From positions 372,001 to 436,000 of the forward strand of contig WSYJ01000164.1 of NCBI GenBank assembly GCA_020186115.1: a stretch of DNA of 64,000 nucleotides, given 5' to 3'. The notes under the pieces are model-generated. The model saw only the letters and a program-made list of their open reading frames with translations, did no database searches and was not told the DNA's origin. Shown piece by piece: positions 40,793 to 51,565 of this stretch. The translations under genes were made by a program, and so were the position numbers. The DNA is from Histomonas meleagridis. Its lineage: Eukaryota > Parabasalia > Tritrichomonadida > Dientamoebidae. Every line of letters starts with the position of its first letter. Positions within the stretch are counted from its first letter, which is position 1.

Positions 40793-42117
40793 TGTCTTTC
40801 CAATTCGCGATTTTTACGACCGTTAAAAACCGTTTCTCTCAATATGAATACTTTCTGTCTGAAAGAAAATTAATGAATAAATGTTTTATTCATAGATTGA
40901 CCAAGACTCTTGGATTATATTGGGTTGCAGGTGTTCCCATGCCCAAACCATGCATTGTGCTGCTTGTAATTTGGTAAATTTTTTTTCATTGTTTTGATTG
41001 TACTCTTTTCGAAACAGATAACGTGCTGTAGCCTTCAAACACCCGAAGACCCTTCGATCTAATGGTTGAAATTCATCAGTCATACCGGGTGGTTTGAAAT
41101 ATAATTTAATCTTCAGAGTTTCTGCCAAATCGATAATTGATTGACATTTGTGGGCTTTATATGAGTCAAGTAACAAATGTATAGGATCTTCGTCATTGAA
41201 GTGTTGCCGGAGGAACAGTAAATACTCATAAAACGTTTCCTCAGTGGTCCATCTGTTTTCTGAGTGGGTGGACATGTGAGGTGAAACATCACTAATTTGT
41301 GTTGTTTCTACAAGATCAGTCTTTCCTTTTGCTATAAAGTAAAGGGGAATTTTGTTTCCATCTGAACGTATGCTCGCCAGGACAGTTATCGATGCCTTCG
41401 GTGAAGAATTTAAGTTGATCGATATTCCATCAGATCCTTTTTCTGCCCAAGTTACCATACCATTTGGAAAACACTTCCAGCATGTTTCATCCACATTGAC
41501 AATTCTACTATGATCAACAGAAGTAAGAAGGTTTTGTATTGTATCGATCCAATTAGATTTTTCTTTATCAGTCACATTTGGTCTCCTTTTAAGATGTAAA
41601 ACCATAGAAGAGAGATGGTTTCTCTTCTTAAAATCTGCGATAAATTGGTGTGAAACTAAAAAATCTTTCATTTCTTTAAAATTAGTTATATCTTGATATT
41701 TTGTTAGATATGCATTCATAGCGATTATTATGAAGTCTTCATTTAAATACAAAACCTGGTTGTAAAGAACAACTGACAATAAAATCCTTAATCGATTGTT
41801 ATTCTATGTCTGTAAATATCCTATGACCACTTCCATGATCATTATTCCATGGTCTCCAAGCAGGATTATGCTTTAATTTATCTTTCCAGGATCTTAATGT
41901 GGAATCAGGAATTTTACTTGTTTGTGCAATCTTAGAAATTCTTGGGTATCCTCTTGAAATTTGAGTTATAACACATTCGAGCATTGGCCTTTTTTTGTAG
42001 TCTTTATGGGGTTTTCCTGGAAATATATTGCTGTGCATTGTGGCCACACTAGGCCGTTTACTATTTTTTGAATACTATAAACGGTCGTAAAAATCGCGAA
42101 TTGGAAAGACATCAGGG
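40787..42117. mobile_element. Pogo/Tc1-type DNA transposon with TA target duplication
   Basis: A 1331-bp element bounded by perfect 38-bp terminal inverted repeats (40787-40824 and 42080-42117, starting CCCTGATGTCTTTCC). It is flanked by TA on both sides (40785-40786, 42118-42119), the target duplication of Tc1/mariner/pogo elements. It carries one minus-strand transposase with a frameshift. It interrupts the DUF3447 gene of locus B. The identical ends imply recent movement; the frameshift suggests that it moved with a transposase supplied in trans, or broke after insertion. Confidence 0.93.
40886..42038 (-). pseudogene. Pogo-like DDE transposase with one frameshift
   Basis: The first part (42038-41799) has a Psq-type helix-turn-helix (ISKIAQTSKIPDSTLRSWKD) and ends GSGHRIFTDIE then TAA. 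The second part (to 40886) is the catalytic DDE domain: IVNVDETCW (first Asp), HLLLDSYKAHKC (second Asp) and TDEFQPLD (third Asp, 35 residues later if the last D is used). Reading one base back at the junction joins the parts as TDIE-NNNRLRILLSV, so a single-base deletion near 41805 explains the break. The second part has no ATG of its own. Domain order matches pogo/CENP-B-derived transposases. Confidence 0.85.
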
Positions 42118-42119
42118 TA

Positions 42120-43648
42120 TTTGACTTTTTACTTGAACAAGAAATAATTGATATCAATGCTAAAGTTATTTTTTTAATCTAAATAGAATTTTTTTCAATA
42201 ATTTTGGATTTCAAAATAATATTTGGAAATTATTTTAAACATTTGAAACAGTTTTTATTTTGGCATCTAAAAATGGTTATGCAGAAATAGCTAAAATACT
42301 TCTTGAACAAAAAGGAATTGATATTAATGCTAAAGATCTTTTTTTGTTTGATTTAATATTTATTTTATTAATTTGATATTACAAAATAATATTTGAAAAT
42401 TATCTAAATTATTTAAAACAGCACTTATGGAAGCATCTAAATTTGGTTATACAGAAATAGTTAAATTACTTCTTGAACAAGAAGGAATTGATATTAATGC
42501 TAAAGATTTTTATTTGTTTAAAATAAAATTTATTTTTATCTTTTCTTATTTCAAAATAATATACGGAAATTATTTCATTCATTTTGCACAGCATTGATGT
42601 TAGCATCAGTGAATGATAATATAGAAATAGTAAAATTACTTCTTGAACAAGAAGGAATCGATATCAATGCAAAAAATATTAATAAGTTTTATTTAATATT
42701 TGTTTTTTATATTTGACTTTCCTAAATAATATATGAAAATTATATAAAATATTTGAAACAGCACTTCAAGGAGCTTTTTCAGTTGGTAGACAGAGAATAG
42801 TTAAAATACTTCTTGAACAAAAAGGAATTGATGTTAATTCTAAGGATATTTGTTCATTATATTTAAATTATATTTTAATAATTTTATATTTCAAAGCAAT
42901 ATATGGTATTTATTTAATAAAATTCAAACAGTACTTATGATTGCAACTTTAAGAGATAATATAGAAATAGTTAAATTACTTCTTGAGCATGATGATATTG
43001 ATCTTAATATTAAAGATATTTATTTGTTTTATTTAATATTTATTTATCCTATTTAAAATATATTTTAATAAATCTATGTTACATAATATTATATGGAAAT
43101 TATTCAAAATATTTTGGACAGCACTTTTATATGCATCTGATAGAGGTAACTTAGAACTAGTCAAAACACTTCTTGAGTAAAAAAGAATTGATATTAATTC
43201 TAAAGATATTTAATATTTTGATATGATATTTATTTTAAAAGCTTTATGTTTAAAAAGAATAATTGGAAAATGTTTAAAATATTTGATACAGCACTTATGA
43301 TAGCAACTAGAAATGGTCACAAAAATATAGTTCAAATACTTCTTGAACAAGAAGGAATTGATATTAATGTCAAAAATATTAATTTGTTTTGGTTAGTGTT
43401 AATTTTAATGATTTTTAGACTCAACATAATGTTTGAAGATTATTCAAATTATTTTGTACAGCACTTATAATTGCATTCGAAAAAGGTCATATAGAAATAG
43501 CTAAAATACTTCTTGAACATAAAGGAATAGATATAAATGCCAAAGATATGAATTTACTTTATTTAATAATTATTTTAATAATTTGATATTTCAAAATCAT
43601 GTTTGGAAATTATTTCGAATATTTCGAACAGCACTTGTATGGGCATCT
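42120..43648 (+). repeat. Modular ankyrin array B: ankyrin units with near-constant 81-nt spacers
   Basis: Ankyrin units of exactly 89 nt begin at 42252, 42422, 42592, 42762, 42932, 43122, 43292 and 43462, with a terminal unit from 43632 split by the Merlin element. Spacers lie at 42171, 42341, 42511, 42681, 42851, 43021, 43211, 43381 and 43551. Eight are 81 nt and the one at 43021 is 101 nt. All nine end in ACAG. Spacer position 11 is ATTTAA or similar, not GT. Units read LLLEQEGIDINAKDI in phase. Removing positions 11 to the end of each spacer keeps all units in one frame. The unit at 43122-43210 has an in-frame TAA at 43178. Confidence 0.85.
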
Positions 43649-43900
43649 GGGTGCGCTAAAGGAACCGCCCGCAATTGAAAGGAATTGAACATATCGGATT
43701 TTCCCGATAGGTTTTGTTCGATTTTTAATCGGCAAAAGGTAATTCCTCGTTGTAAAAAAACGATGGGAAATTTCAATGAAAATAATTCAATTAAAAATGC
43801 TTAACATTTATGACAATGATTTTTGTGTGGATATGGTATGTGTCATGGTGATTTTCAATAGTATGTGTCAAAATGTTATCAAATATTGTCAGAATAAATG
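43649..43900 (+). repeat. Left terminal inverted repeat of the Merlin element
   Basis: 252 bp matching the reverse complement of 46135-46385 almost perfectly. The arms differ near the outer end (AAAGGAACC against AATAAACC) and at one base in an A run. Confidence 0.95.
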
Positions 43901-44010
43901 TATTACACTCAAAAAGTATTAGAACAAACGAATCACATTCAAAAAGTGTCAGAATAAATGAAACACAATCAAAAGTGTCAGAATAAATGATTCACATTCA
44001 AAAAATATAG
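43887..44010 (+). repeat. Four ~30-bp subterminal direct repeats next to the left arm
   Basis: The units read TGTCAGAATAAATG followed by A/T-rich CACATTCAAAAAG variants, 29-30 bp each, running up to the transposase ATG. Position next to the inverted repeat suggests transposase-binding or promoter repeats. Function is inferred. Confidence 0.6.
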
Positions 44011-44016
44011 GAATAA

Positions 44017-44838
44017 ATGGATTTAAATTTCCAAGCAATAAGCAGTCTTATAAGTCAAGGATTTCATCCTCTATATATTACTCAAATTACAGGTGCATCT
44101 TTTCCTCGCACAGAGATCGTTACTTGCAAAAAATGCCAGAAATATATGAAATTTAACATACAAAATATGAATTTTAGATGTACAAATCGATTATGTTTCA
44201 CAACAATTCATGCTTATTCTCCTTTCCCTTTTGAATCAGTTAAAGCTGATATCAATAAAATTTTATTTATATTCGTTTGCTTTTGTGCCGATTTTTCGAT
44301 TCACACTACCCACGAGGTTGTCGGAATGTCAATGCCAACAATTATTCATTGGTTTGACATCTTCCGACAAGAAATGATAAGAAAAAATTTAAATGAAATG
44401 ACAAGCAATCCTTTAAAAGATCATGTGCAGATCGACGAAAGCGTTTTTACAAAACGTAAAAACCATGTGGGAAGAATTGTCCCACAACAATGTATATTTG
44501 GAGGTTGCGATGGGAACAAAGGAGGAAGAGATTATTTTTTTCCTGTTCCAAACAGGAAGAAAGAAACTCTCCAACTTATTATTAAATTAATGATTGCTCC
44601 TTCATCACTTATTGTAAGTGATGAATGGAAATCATATTCTTATTTAAATAAAGATTCTTATTCTCATTTAACAGTAAATCATTCTCAGAACTTTGTGGAT
44701 CCTCAAACTTTAGCACATACACAACGAATCGAATCTTTATGGGCTGCGGCAAAACTTTGGCGAAGAAAAAAAGGTTACTCAGATAAAAATAAATTATCTG
44801 ATTACCTTCACGAATTTTGTTTTAGGGTCAATCATTAA
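44017..44838 (+). CDS. Merlin-family (ISXO2-like) DDE transposase
   Basis: 273 residues, intact. Seen: a zinc-ribbon-like N-terminal part (CKKC...CTNRLC, about residues 37-60), a helical DNA-binding region (HEVVGMSMPTIIHWFDIFRQ), and the ISXO2/IS1595-type catalytic domain with VQIDES (D140), IVSDEWKSY (D202) and RIESLWAAAK (E239). The last two are 36 residues apart. It ends FCFRVNH, as is typical for this family. Clear ATG just after the subterminal repeats. It should mobilise the element carrying the 252-bp inverted repeats around it. Confidence 0.95.
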   Translation: MDLNFQAISSLISQGFHPLYITQITGASFPRTEIVTCKKCQKYMKFNIQNMNFRCTNRLCFTTIHAYSPFPFESVKADINKILFIFVCFCADFSIHTTHEVVGMSMPTIIHWFDIFRQEMIRKNLNEMTSNPLKDHVQIDESVFTKRKNHVGRIVPQQCIFGGCDGNKGGRDYFFPVPNRKKETLQLIIKLMIAPSSLIVSDEWKSYSYLNKDSYSHLTVNHSQNFVDPQTLAHTQRIESLWAAAKLWRRKKGYSDKNKLSDYLHEFCFRVNH

Positions 44839-44913
44839 AGAGATTTCGGATATATTTGGAAAAATCTTTTCAGATAAAATTAAACATTAATTAGAAATTA
44901 TTTTTTTTATTTA

Positions 44914-45909
<996 letters not shown>

Positions 45910-46054
45910 AAAAAGGATGTAACAATAGGTTTACTTAAAATTCTGAATTTTCAAAGAAGGAATATCATAATAAAGAAATCTTTCATTTGATTTATATAAT
46001 TTGATATTTGATTTAATGAAAATTATCTCTCATGTATTTTTATTTATATATATT

Positions 46055-46122
46055 TATGATTAATAATATGATTAACACAATATGATTAATAATATGATTA
46101 ACACAATATGATTAATAATAAA
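46055..46122 (+). repeat. Right subterminal tandem repeat of the Merlin element
   Basis: About 2.6 copies of a 26-bp unit TATGATTAATAATATGATTA plus ACACAA, just inside the right inverted repeat. It is unrelated to the left subterminal repeats. Confidence 0.6.
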
Positions 46123-46393
46123 CAAGATACGATTCATTTATTCTGACAATATTTGATAACATTTTGACACATACTATTGAAAATCACCATGACACATACC
46201 ATATCCACACAAAAATCATTGTCATAAATGTTAAGCATTTTTAATTGAATTATTTTCATTGAAATTTCCCATCGTTATTTTACAACGAGGAATTACCTTT
46301 TGCCGATTAAAAATCGAACAAAACCTATCGGGAAAATCCGATATGTTCAATTCCTTTCAATTGCGGGCGGTTTATTAGCGCACCCGGGCATCT

Positions 46394-46531
46394 CTAAGGG
46401 GAAACACAGAAATTGTTAAATTACTTCTTGAACAAGAAGGAATAGATATTAATACCAAAAATTTTCCATTTTATTTAGAGTTATCTTTTAATCTATTAAG
46501 CGTTATTGTACCGATCGTCGACGATAGATAA
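46394..46531 (+). pseudogene. Terminal ankyrin unit of locus B, separated by the Merlin element
   Basis: Continues the ankyrin unit broken at 43648: after removal of the element and one target copy the frame runs SLVWASLRGNTEIVKLLLEQ and onward. The unit stays open past the place where a spacer would start, with a non-repeat tail (YLELSFNLLSVIVPIVDDR), to TAA at 46529-46531. An open terminal unit is also seen in arrays A and C. It ends 6 bp before the convergent Myb gene. Confidence 0.7.
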
Positions 46532-46537
46532 ACGTTC

Positions 46538-47212
46538 TCATTGAGAAGATCGAATGAAAAAAAATTGATCAAAATCATATTCATCATCATTAGGATCGTC
46601 ATGATGAACACTATTTTCACTGTCTATGGGCAACACAAAATCATGATGTCGAAAACCTTTCTTCCTCAAATAATTCCATCTGTTTTTCAAGTACAGGCCT
46701 GAACGCCCAGGAAAATATTTTGCCAACTCATCCCAGTATTTCCCACATTTATTAACCAAATTCATCAATTGTTCAGTCTCTTCGGGAGTGAAAGGTTTCT
46801 TGTTTTTTAAGTTAGGTCTTAAGTGATATACATATCTTTCTCTACACTGCTTACCAGACCTTTTTAATTGAGCAGCAATCAGATACCATTTGACTTCACC
46901 GTACTTTTTTACGTGTTGAATAAGTTTATTATCATCTTCTCGATTCCATCTTCCTTTGGTAATTACTGGGTTAAGCACCTTGCTCCATCTTTCTGAGATT
47001 TGTTTTTTTGTTTTGTTTTTAAACAAAGGATTTATAAGTAAAGCTGCAAAATCAGGAACATCTTTTTTACTCATATATTCCTTAAGTGCCTCATCTTGTT
47101 CTGGTGTCCATTTATTTGGTGGTGAGTTTTCTCTTGATCGTATTCTCCTTAGATCAGATTGTTCTTTTTTCATAATAATATTTTTGTGAAATATATTTTG
47201 ACGCTCCGGCAT
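46538..47212 (-). CDS. Three-repeat Myb DNA-binding protein
   Basis: 224 residues. Three Myb repeats are visible: NKWTPEQDEALKEYMSKKD...QISERWSKVL (about 33-83), KGRWNREDDNKLIQHVKKYG...KQCRERYVYHLRP (about 88-135) and KPFTPEETEQLMNLVNKCGKYWDELAKYFPGRSGLYLKNRWNYL (about 139-188). The tail is acidic. The first repeat lacks the usual second and third Trp and is divergent. Likely a transcription regulator; trichomonads carry many such Myb proteins. An internal Met at residue 14 is an alternative start. Convergent with the end of locus B. Confidence 0.88.
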   Translation of the reverse strand: MPERQNIFHKNIIMKKEQSDLRRIRSRENSPPNKWTPEQDEALKEYMSKKDVPDFAALLINPLFKNKTKKQISERWSKVLNPVITKGRWNREDDNKLIQHVKKYGEVKWYLIAAQLKRSGKQCRERYVYHLRPNLKNKKPFTPEETEQLMNLVNKCGKYWDELAKYFPGRSGLYLKNRWNYLRKKGFRHHDFVLPIDSENSVHHDDPNDDEYDFDQFFFIRSSQ

Positions 47213-47372
47213 TTATATTAAACCGCCGCCATTCAAAACCAAATCATGTCAGAATATGCAAATATTTTGCACTTAACAAATGCCAAATATCACATCAAAA
47301 CAAACGGTCAAATGCAAAATGAAGAAAAAGAAAACTTCAGATTAAATTATTTGCCAGTTATTGTTTATTTAT

Positions 47373-49172
47373 TTAGCACTTGGCGATGATTTGTTCTGAG
47401 ACAGCGAGTAATTCTGGAGCAGCATGGCCGATTGTTTCAGAGAGGTACTTGGTGTTATCTTGTGCGAGGACCTTAACGCGTGCTGGGTCGATCTTCATAA
47501 CAGCTTCGAATTGTTCCTTAGTGTAGTCGAGTCCGTCCCAGTCGATATCTTCGTAAGCTGGGATGTAGCCGAGTGGTGATTCGACAGCGTGTCCTGTGCC
47601 TTCGACGCGGCGGATCATCCAAGCGAGAACGCGTGCGTTGTCACCATATCCTGGCCAGAGGAACTTGCCGTCTGCTGACTTGCGGAACCAGTTAACGTGG
47701 AAGACTGCTGGAACTTTGCCCTTTGTGATCTTCTCCATTTCGAGGTAGTGCTTGAAGTAGTCACCCATGTGGTAGCCGCAGAATGGAAGCATGGCGAATG
47801 GGTCACGACGGAGTGCGCCGACTTGACCTTCAGCAGCTGCTGTTTGTTCTGAACCAACTGTAGCACCGAGGTAAACGCCGTGTGCCCAGCTTGTGGCTTG
47901 GAAGACAAGTGGGATATCGTTCATACGACGGCCACCATAGATGAAGATGCTGATTGGAACACCTTCTGGATTTTCCCATTCTGGGTCGATGCATGGGCAG
48001 TTGTGTGCTGGGGCTGTGAAACGTGAGTTTGGATGTGCTGCAAGACGTCCGCAGTCTGGTGTCCAGTCGTTACCTTGCCAGTCGATAAGATGTGCTGGCT
48101 TTTCTTTGGTCATACCTTCCCACCAAACATCGCCATCATCAGTGAGGGCAACGTTTGTGAAGATTGTGTTGTTAGCGCATGAGTCAAGTGCGTTTGGATT
48201 TGTTTCGCGGGCTGTACCTGGGGCAACACCGAAGAAACCATTTTCTGGGTTGATAGCACGAAGTTGGCCTGTTGCATCTGGTTTGATCCATGCGATATCA
48301 TCACCAACTGTGGTAACCTTCCATCCCTTGTTACGGAGGGCTTCTGGTGGGATAAGCATGGCTAAGTTTGTCTTACCGCATGCTGATGGGAAGGCTGCTG
48401 TGATGTATTTCTTGTTGCCTTCTGGTGTTTGGATACCAAGGATAAGCATATGTTCGGCGAGCCAACCTTCATCTTTACCAAGTTTGGAACCAATACGAAG
48501 GGCAAAGCATTTCTTACCAAGAAGTGCATTACCACCATAGCCTGAGCCGAAGGACCAGATTTGACGGGTTTCTGGGAAGTGTGTGATGTATGTGTTTTCT
48601 GGATTGCATGGCCAAGCAACATCCTTAACGCCTTCCTTGAGTGGCATACCAACGGAGTGGACGCATGGGATGAATTCGTTATCCTTTTCGATGCATTCGA
48701 GAACCTTTGGTGAAACGCGGGTCATGATACGCATGTTGACAACAACATAAGCTGAGTCGGTGATTTCGATACCGTTCTTGGCAATGTTAGAACCGATTGG
48801 ACCCATTGAGAATGGAATGACATACATTGTACGACCTTCCATGCATCCATCATAGAGAGCTGTAAGTCTCTTTTGCATGTCAGCTGGTGCTTCCCAGTTG
48901 TTTGTTGGTCCAGCGTCTTCTTGCTTTTCGGAGCAGATGAATGTACGTTTTTCAACACGTGCAACATCACGTGGATCAGAGCGGAAAAGATAGCAGCCTG
49001 GGCGCTTCTCTTGGTTGAGTTTGATGGCTGTGCCTTTGGCAACCATTTCATCGAATAACTTCTTGGCTTCTTCTTCGCTTCCATCACACCATTGAACGTT
49101 CTTTGGTTTGCAAAGTTCAGTCCAGTGGTTGACAAAGTCAATGACCTTTTGGCAAGTTGTATGTTGAGACAT
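47373..49172 (-). CDS. PCK: Phosphoenolpyruvate carboxykinase (GTP)
   Basis: Converts oxaloacetate and GTP to PEP and CO2, or the reverse. In trichomonads it links glycolysis to malate and hydrogenosomal metabolism. Seen: start [20 protein letters not shown], substrate-binding [15 protein letters not shown], the kinase-1a P-loop [13 protein letters not shown] with the active-site Cys (about 262), VGDDIAWI (metal/kinase-2), and [14 protein letters not shown]. At 599 residues it is full length for the GTP class. Third codon positions are clearly more GC-rich than in neighbours, as expected of a highly expressed gene. The start is the ATG at 49172; upstream in-frame sequence is not homologous. 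Stop within TAAA. Confidence 0.97.
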   Translation of the reverse strand: MSQHTTCQKVIDFVNHWTELCKPKNVQWCDGSEEEAKKLFDEMVAKGTAIKLNQEKRPGCYLFRSDPRDVARVEKRTFICSEKQEDAGPTNNWEAPADMQKRLTALYDGCMEGRTMYVIPFSMGPIGSNIAKNGIEITDSAYVVVNMRIMTRVSPKVLECIEKDNEFIPCVHSVGMPLKEGVKDVAWPCNPENTYITHFPETRQIWSFGSGYGGNALLGKKCFALRIGSKLGKDEGWLAEHMLILGIQTPEGNKKYITAAFPSACGKTNLAMLIPPEALRNKGWKVTTVGDDIAWIKPDATGQLRAINPENGFFGVAPGTARETNPNALDSCANNTIFTNVALTDDGDVWWEGMTKEKPAHLIDWQGNDWTPDCGRLAAHPNSRFTAPAHNCPCIDPEWENPEGVPISIFIYGGRRMNDIPLVFQATSWAHGVYLGATVGSEQTAAAEGQVGALRRDPFAMLPFCGYHMGDYFKHYLEMEKITKGKVPAVFHVNWFRKSADGKFLWPGYGDNARVLAWMIRRVEGTGHAVESPLGYIPAYEDIDWDGLDYTKEQFEAVMKIDPARVKVLAQDNTKYLSETIGHAAPELLAVSEQIIAKC

Positions 49173-49996
49173 ACGAAATAAGTGATTTGACCACTCCTTT
49201 CTTTGATCAAGGATTTGAAGCACTTTTAATCGCGCCCTCAGAATTAGTGGTTCTAACCAATTCAAATTTTTTTTACAACAAATATTCAAAATGGTGACCA
49301 AAGTAACCGCTGTTTTCAAAGAATTTTTGAGAAGCGGTGATCTGACGAAACAACCCCTTACAAATTGAATGGTCGTAAAATTACATTTTGAAATAAACAA
49401 CCGTCGTCATAAAATGAGAATTTTTGGGCGAAATCAGCGGATAAATTTATTCTTGGATGGCTAGTACCTTATTTGCATTGAAGTGGGGTTCGGTAGGACA
49501 GGCTGAAGTGAAATTACACTGTTTTTTCGCGATGATAAAAAGTTGCAGAATTATCACCTCCCACATCGTAGCGGTTTTTTGAATGCTCACTCGACCATAC
49601 CGATCAATTTCAACACAATTCTAATTAGCGTTGGTGATAAGTATTCAATCAGAGCAAAACAGTTCGAAACTACTTTTGATCGTTTTAAACAGAAACTTTC
49701 AAAAAGTTGGATTGGGCCTTTACAGGTTTCATTTTGCCTTATCCATATAAAAATTCATCTTTTCTAGAAAAGCAATTATTATCTATTAAGAAAATGAATA
49801 GCGCATGGAATTTAGTAAAAGAGCTTATGGTTATTTTGTTTTGAAAAACAAGCATTCCAATTTCTATCATTTACATAATGAATTTTTTAATCTGTATTTG
49901 GAATAATAATTTTTCAAAGTTATTTAAACTTAATTCGATATGTTCTCTTGTATTTTTAAAATCAAAAAATAAAAATAAATTTTAGTACATTTTAAT
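49173..49996. other. Intergenic region
   Basis: Upstream of PEPCK. It includes a more GC-balanced stretch at 49400-49640 in which I could identify no gene or RNA. A 74-codon frame at 49543 is not supported. Confidence 0.35.
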
Positions 49997-50824
49997 TTAA
50001 ATCTCTTCAAACGCATGCAAAAAACATGGAATTAAAAATCCAATAAAAAGAAACAAAAATGGTAAAAAACATCCACGATCAGGCTTCGGTTCTTTCCATC
50101 CATTATGAACATAAGATCCGCCAAAATAAAAAAACATACCCAAGGCTACCGAAGAACAAACAGCAGAAAATATTTTCTGGAATTTGCTATTGATGTTAAT
50201 TGGAACAGCAATTAAAATAGGCTCTATTAAATCTGCAATCAATGATAATGTCCAAAAAATATAATTGGGTATTGGCATTATAAGCATAAGTTTTGACATA
50301 GAATATGTTTCAAAAAGTTTCAGAAAAGGTTGAATACAATAATACGAATTAAATTCATCTATTGATGATAATGTAGTCAATAACAAGCCATCAGAAATGA
50401 ATAACAAAACCATGGATATGTAAAAAAGGATGTATTGGATACTATCTTTGAGGACAAATTGAGAATCATTTTTACTTGCATTATCTTGATTGTCATGACT
50501 TAACAATGATTGTGTGGAAATTTCAGGTTCAGGATTTTGGATTGCAAGATTGTCGCGAATGAAATTGAAAAGTGTTAAAAATGTAAAAACAAATATAGAT
50601 ATTAGCATTGAAAAAGGATATTGACTATATTGATTGATATGCTCTGAAGAAGGTGCTAATCTTACAATGCTAATTGATAAAAGAAATCCACCAATAAACA
50701 AACTATTTAAATCTGAATATTTAGATTCTTTGACAAAAAAAAATCCAAAAATTGAACCTAAAACACCTTCAACAAGAGAGGCTGCAGCATATATTATTTT
50801 TGCCCAAGTTAAATTAATTCCCAT
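49997..50824 (-). CDS. Polytopic membrane protein, ZIP-transporter-like (tentative)
   Basis: 275 residues with about eight hydrophobic segments and a polar loop after the third (about residues 95-125), the general layout of ZIP metal transporters. Where ZIP proteins have His-rich metal sites in helices 4 and 5, this one has FISDGLLLTTLSSI and LIADLIEPILIAV, so the canonical His residues are missing. It may be a divergent ZIP relative, or a different family. Divergent from histone H2A with only 145 bp between the starts. Clear ATG. Confidence 0.55.
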   Translation of the reverse strand: MGINLTWAKIIYAAASLVEGVLGSIFGFFFVKESKYSDLNSLFIGGFLLSISIVRLAPSSEHINQYSQYPFSMLISIFVFTFLTLFNFIRDNLAIQNPEPEISTQSLLSHDNQDNASKNDSQFVLKDSIQYILFYISMVLLFISDGLLLTTLSSIDEFNSYYCIQPFLKLFETYSMSKLMLIMPIPNYIFWTLSLIADLIEPILIAVPININSKFQKIFSAVCSSVALGMFFYFGGSYVHNGWKEPKPDRGCFLPFLFLFIGFLIPCFLHAFEEI

Positions 50825-50845
50825 TTTTTATAAATGCCAGAGAGT

Positions 50846-50860
50846 TTTTAAGGCACCCCC
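50846..50860 (-). promoter_or_regulatory. Candidate GGGTGCCTTAA promoter motif
   Basis: GGGGGTGCCTTAAAA on the minus strand, about 20 bp upstream of the ZIP-like gene. It matches the motifs before the P1 and Rictor-like genes apart from one missing C. Confidence 0.4.
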
Positions 50861-50969
50861 ATTAAAATTATATGTCATTTTAGACTCAACAAAATTAAAT
50901 GCAAAAAATGTTTAGTTTTCGCGGCGTTTTTTGGGTTTGATTTCCCCGCCAAAAACATCATTTTTCTAA

Positions 50970-51371
50970 ATGCCAGCAAAGAAAGGTGTTAAGAAGACAG
51001 CCACAAAGACAGCAGTTGATGGAGAACGTGCTCATCCAAAGACAAGATCAAGTCGTGCAGGACTTCAATTCCCAGTTGGTCGTTTACATCGTTTCCTTCG
51101 TGAAGGTCGTTATGGAGATCGTGTTGGTGCAGGCGCTCCAGTCTTCATGGCAGCAGTTCTTGAATATCTTACAGTCGAAGTTCTCGAACTTGCTGGAAAT
51201 GCAGCTCGTGATAACAAGAAGACTAGAATTTCACCACGTCATATTATGCTTGCAATTCGGAATGATGAAGAATTGAATCAACTTCTTTCCAACATTACAA
51301 TTGCATCAGCAGGTGTTGTTCCACATATCCACAAGGTTCTTCTTGGCCAAACTAAGAAGAAGGAAGAATAA
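50970..51371 (+). CDS. H2A: Histone H2A
   Basis: 133-residue core histone. Seen: a basic N-terminal tail, [23 protein letters not shown], the histone fold with [47 protein letters not shown] with the acidic-patch Glu residues, and the [18 protein letters not shown] tail. No SQ motif, so it is not H2A.X-like, and there are no H2A.Z hallmarks. It is not paired with H2B as is common in trichomonads; the divergent neighbour is a membrane protein. Clear ATG; TAA in TAAATAAA. Confidence 0.98.
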   Translation: MPAKKGVKKTATKTAVDGERAHPKTRSSRAGLQFPVGRLHRFLREGRYGDRVGAGAPVFMAAVLEYLTVEVLELAGNAARDNKKTRISPRHIMLAIRNDEELNQLLSNITIASAGVVPHIHKVLLGQTKKKEE

Positions 51372-51565
51372 ATAAATAAGTATTTTGTTTAACATTTCTA
51401 TGTTTTTAATAAATCAATTTTTTTGTTGATGTTGACTTATTCATCAAAAATAAAGGTATTCAGCTTCTTTTGTTTTATGAAAAACTTTAGTTAATCTTAA
51501 AAAATTAATCAAAACTTATTATATCCAATTATTTTTACTTAGAAACAAAAAAATTATTTATATTC

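Noticed and set aside
42171-43631. GT at spacer position 6 (TATTT-GTTT) as splice donor in array B
   Set aside because: Present in only some spacers, and removal from there leaves 94-nt exons that change frame at every repeat.
49173-49400. N-terminal extension of PEPCK
   Set aside because: The open frame continues upstream, but the sequence is unlike any PEPCK and begins without a family-supported start; the ATG at 49172 gives the normal length.
49400-49640. Possible small RNA gene in a GC-balanced intergenic stretch
   Set aside because: I looked for tRNA T-loop, U1, U5 and U6 signatures and found none that fit.
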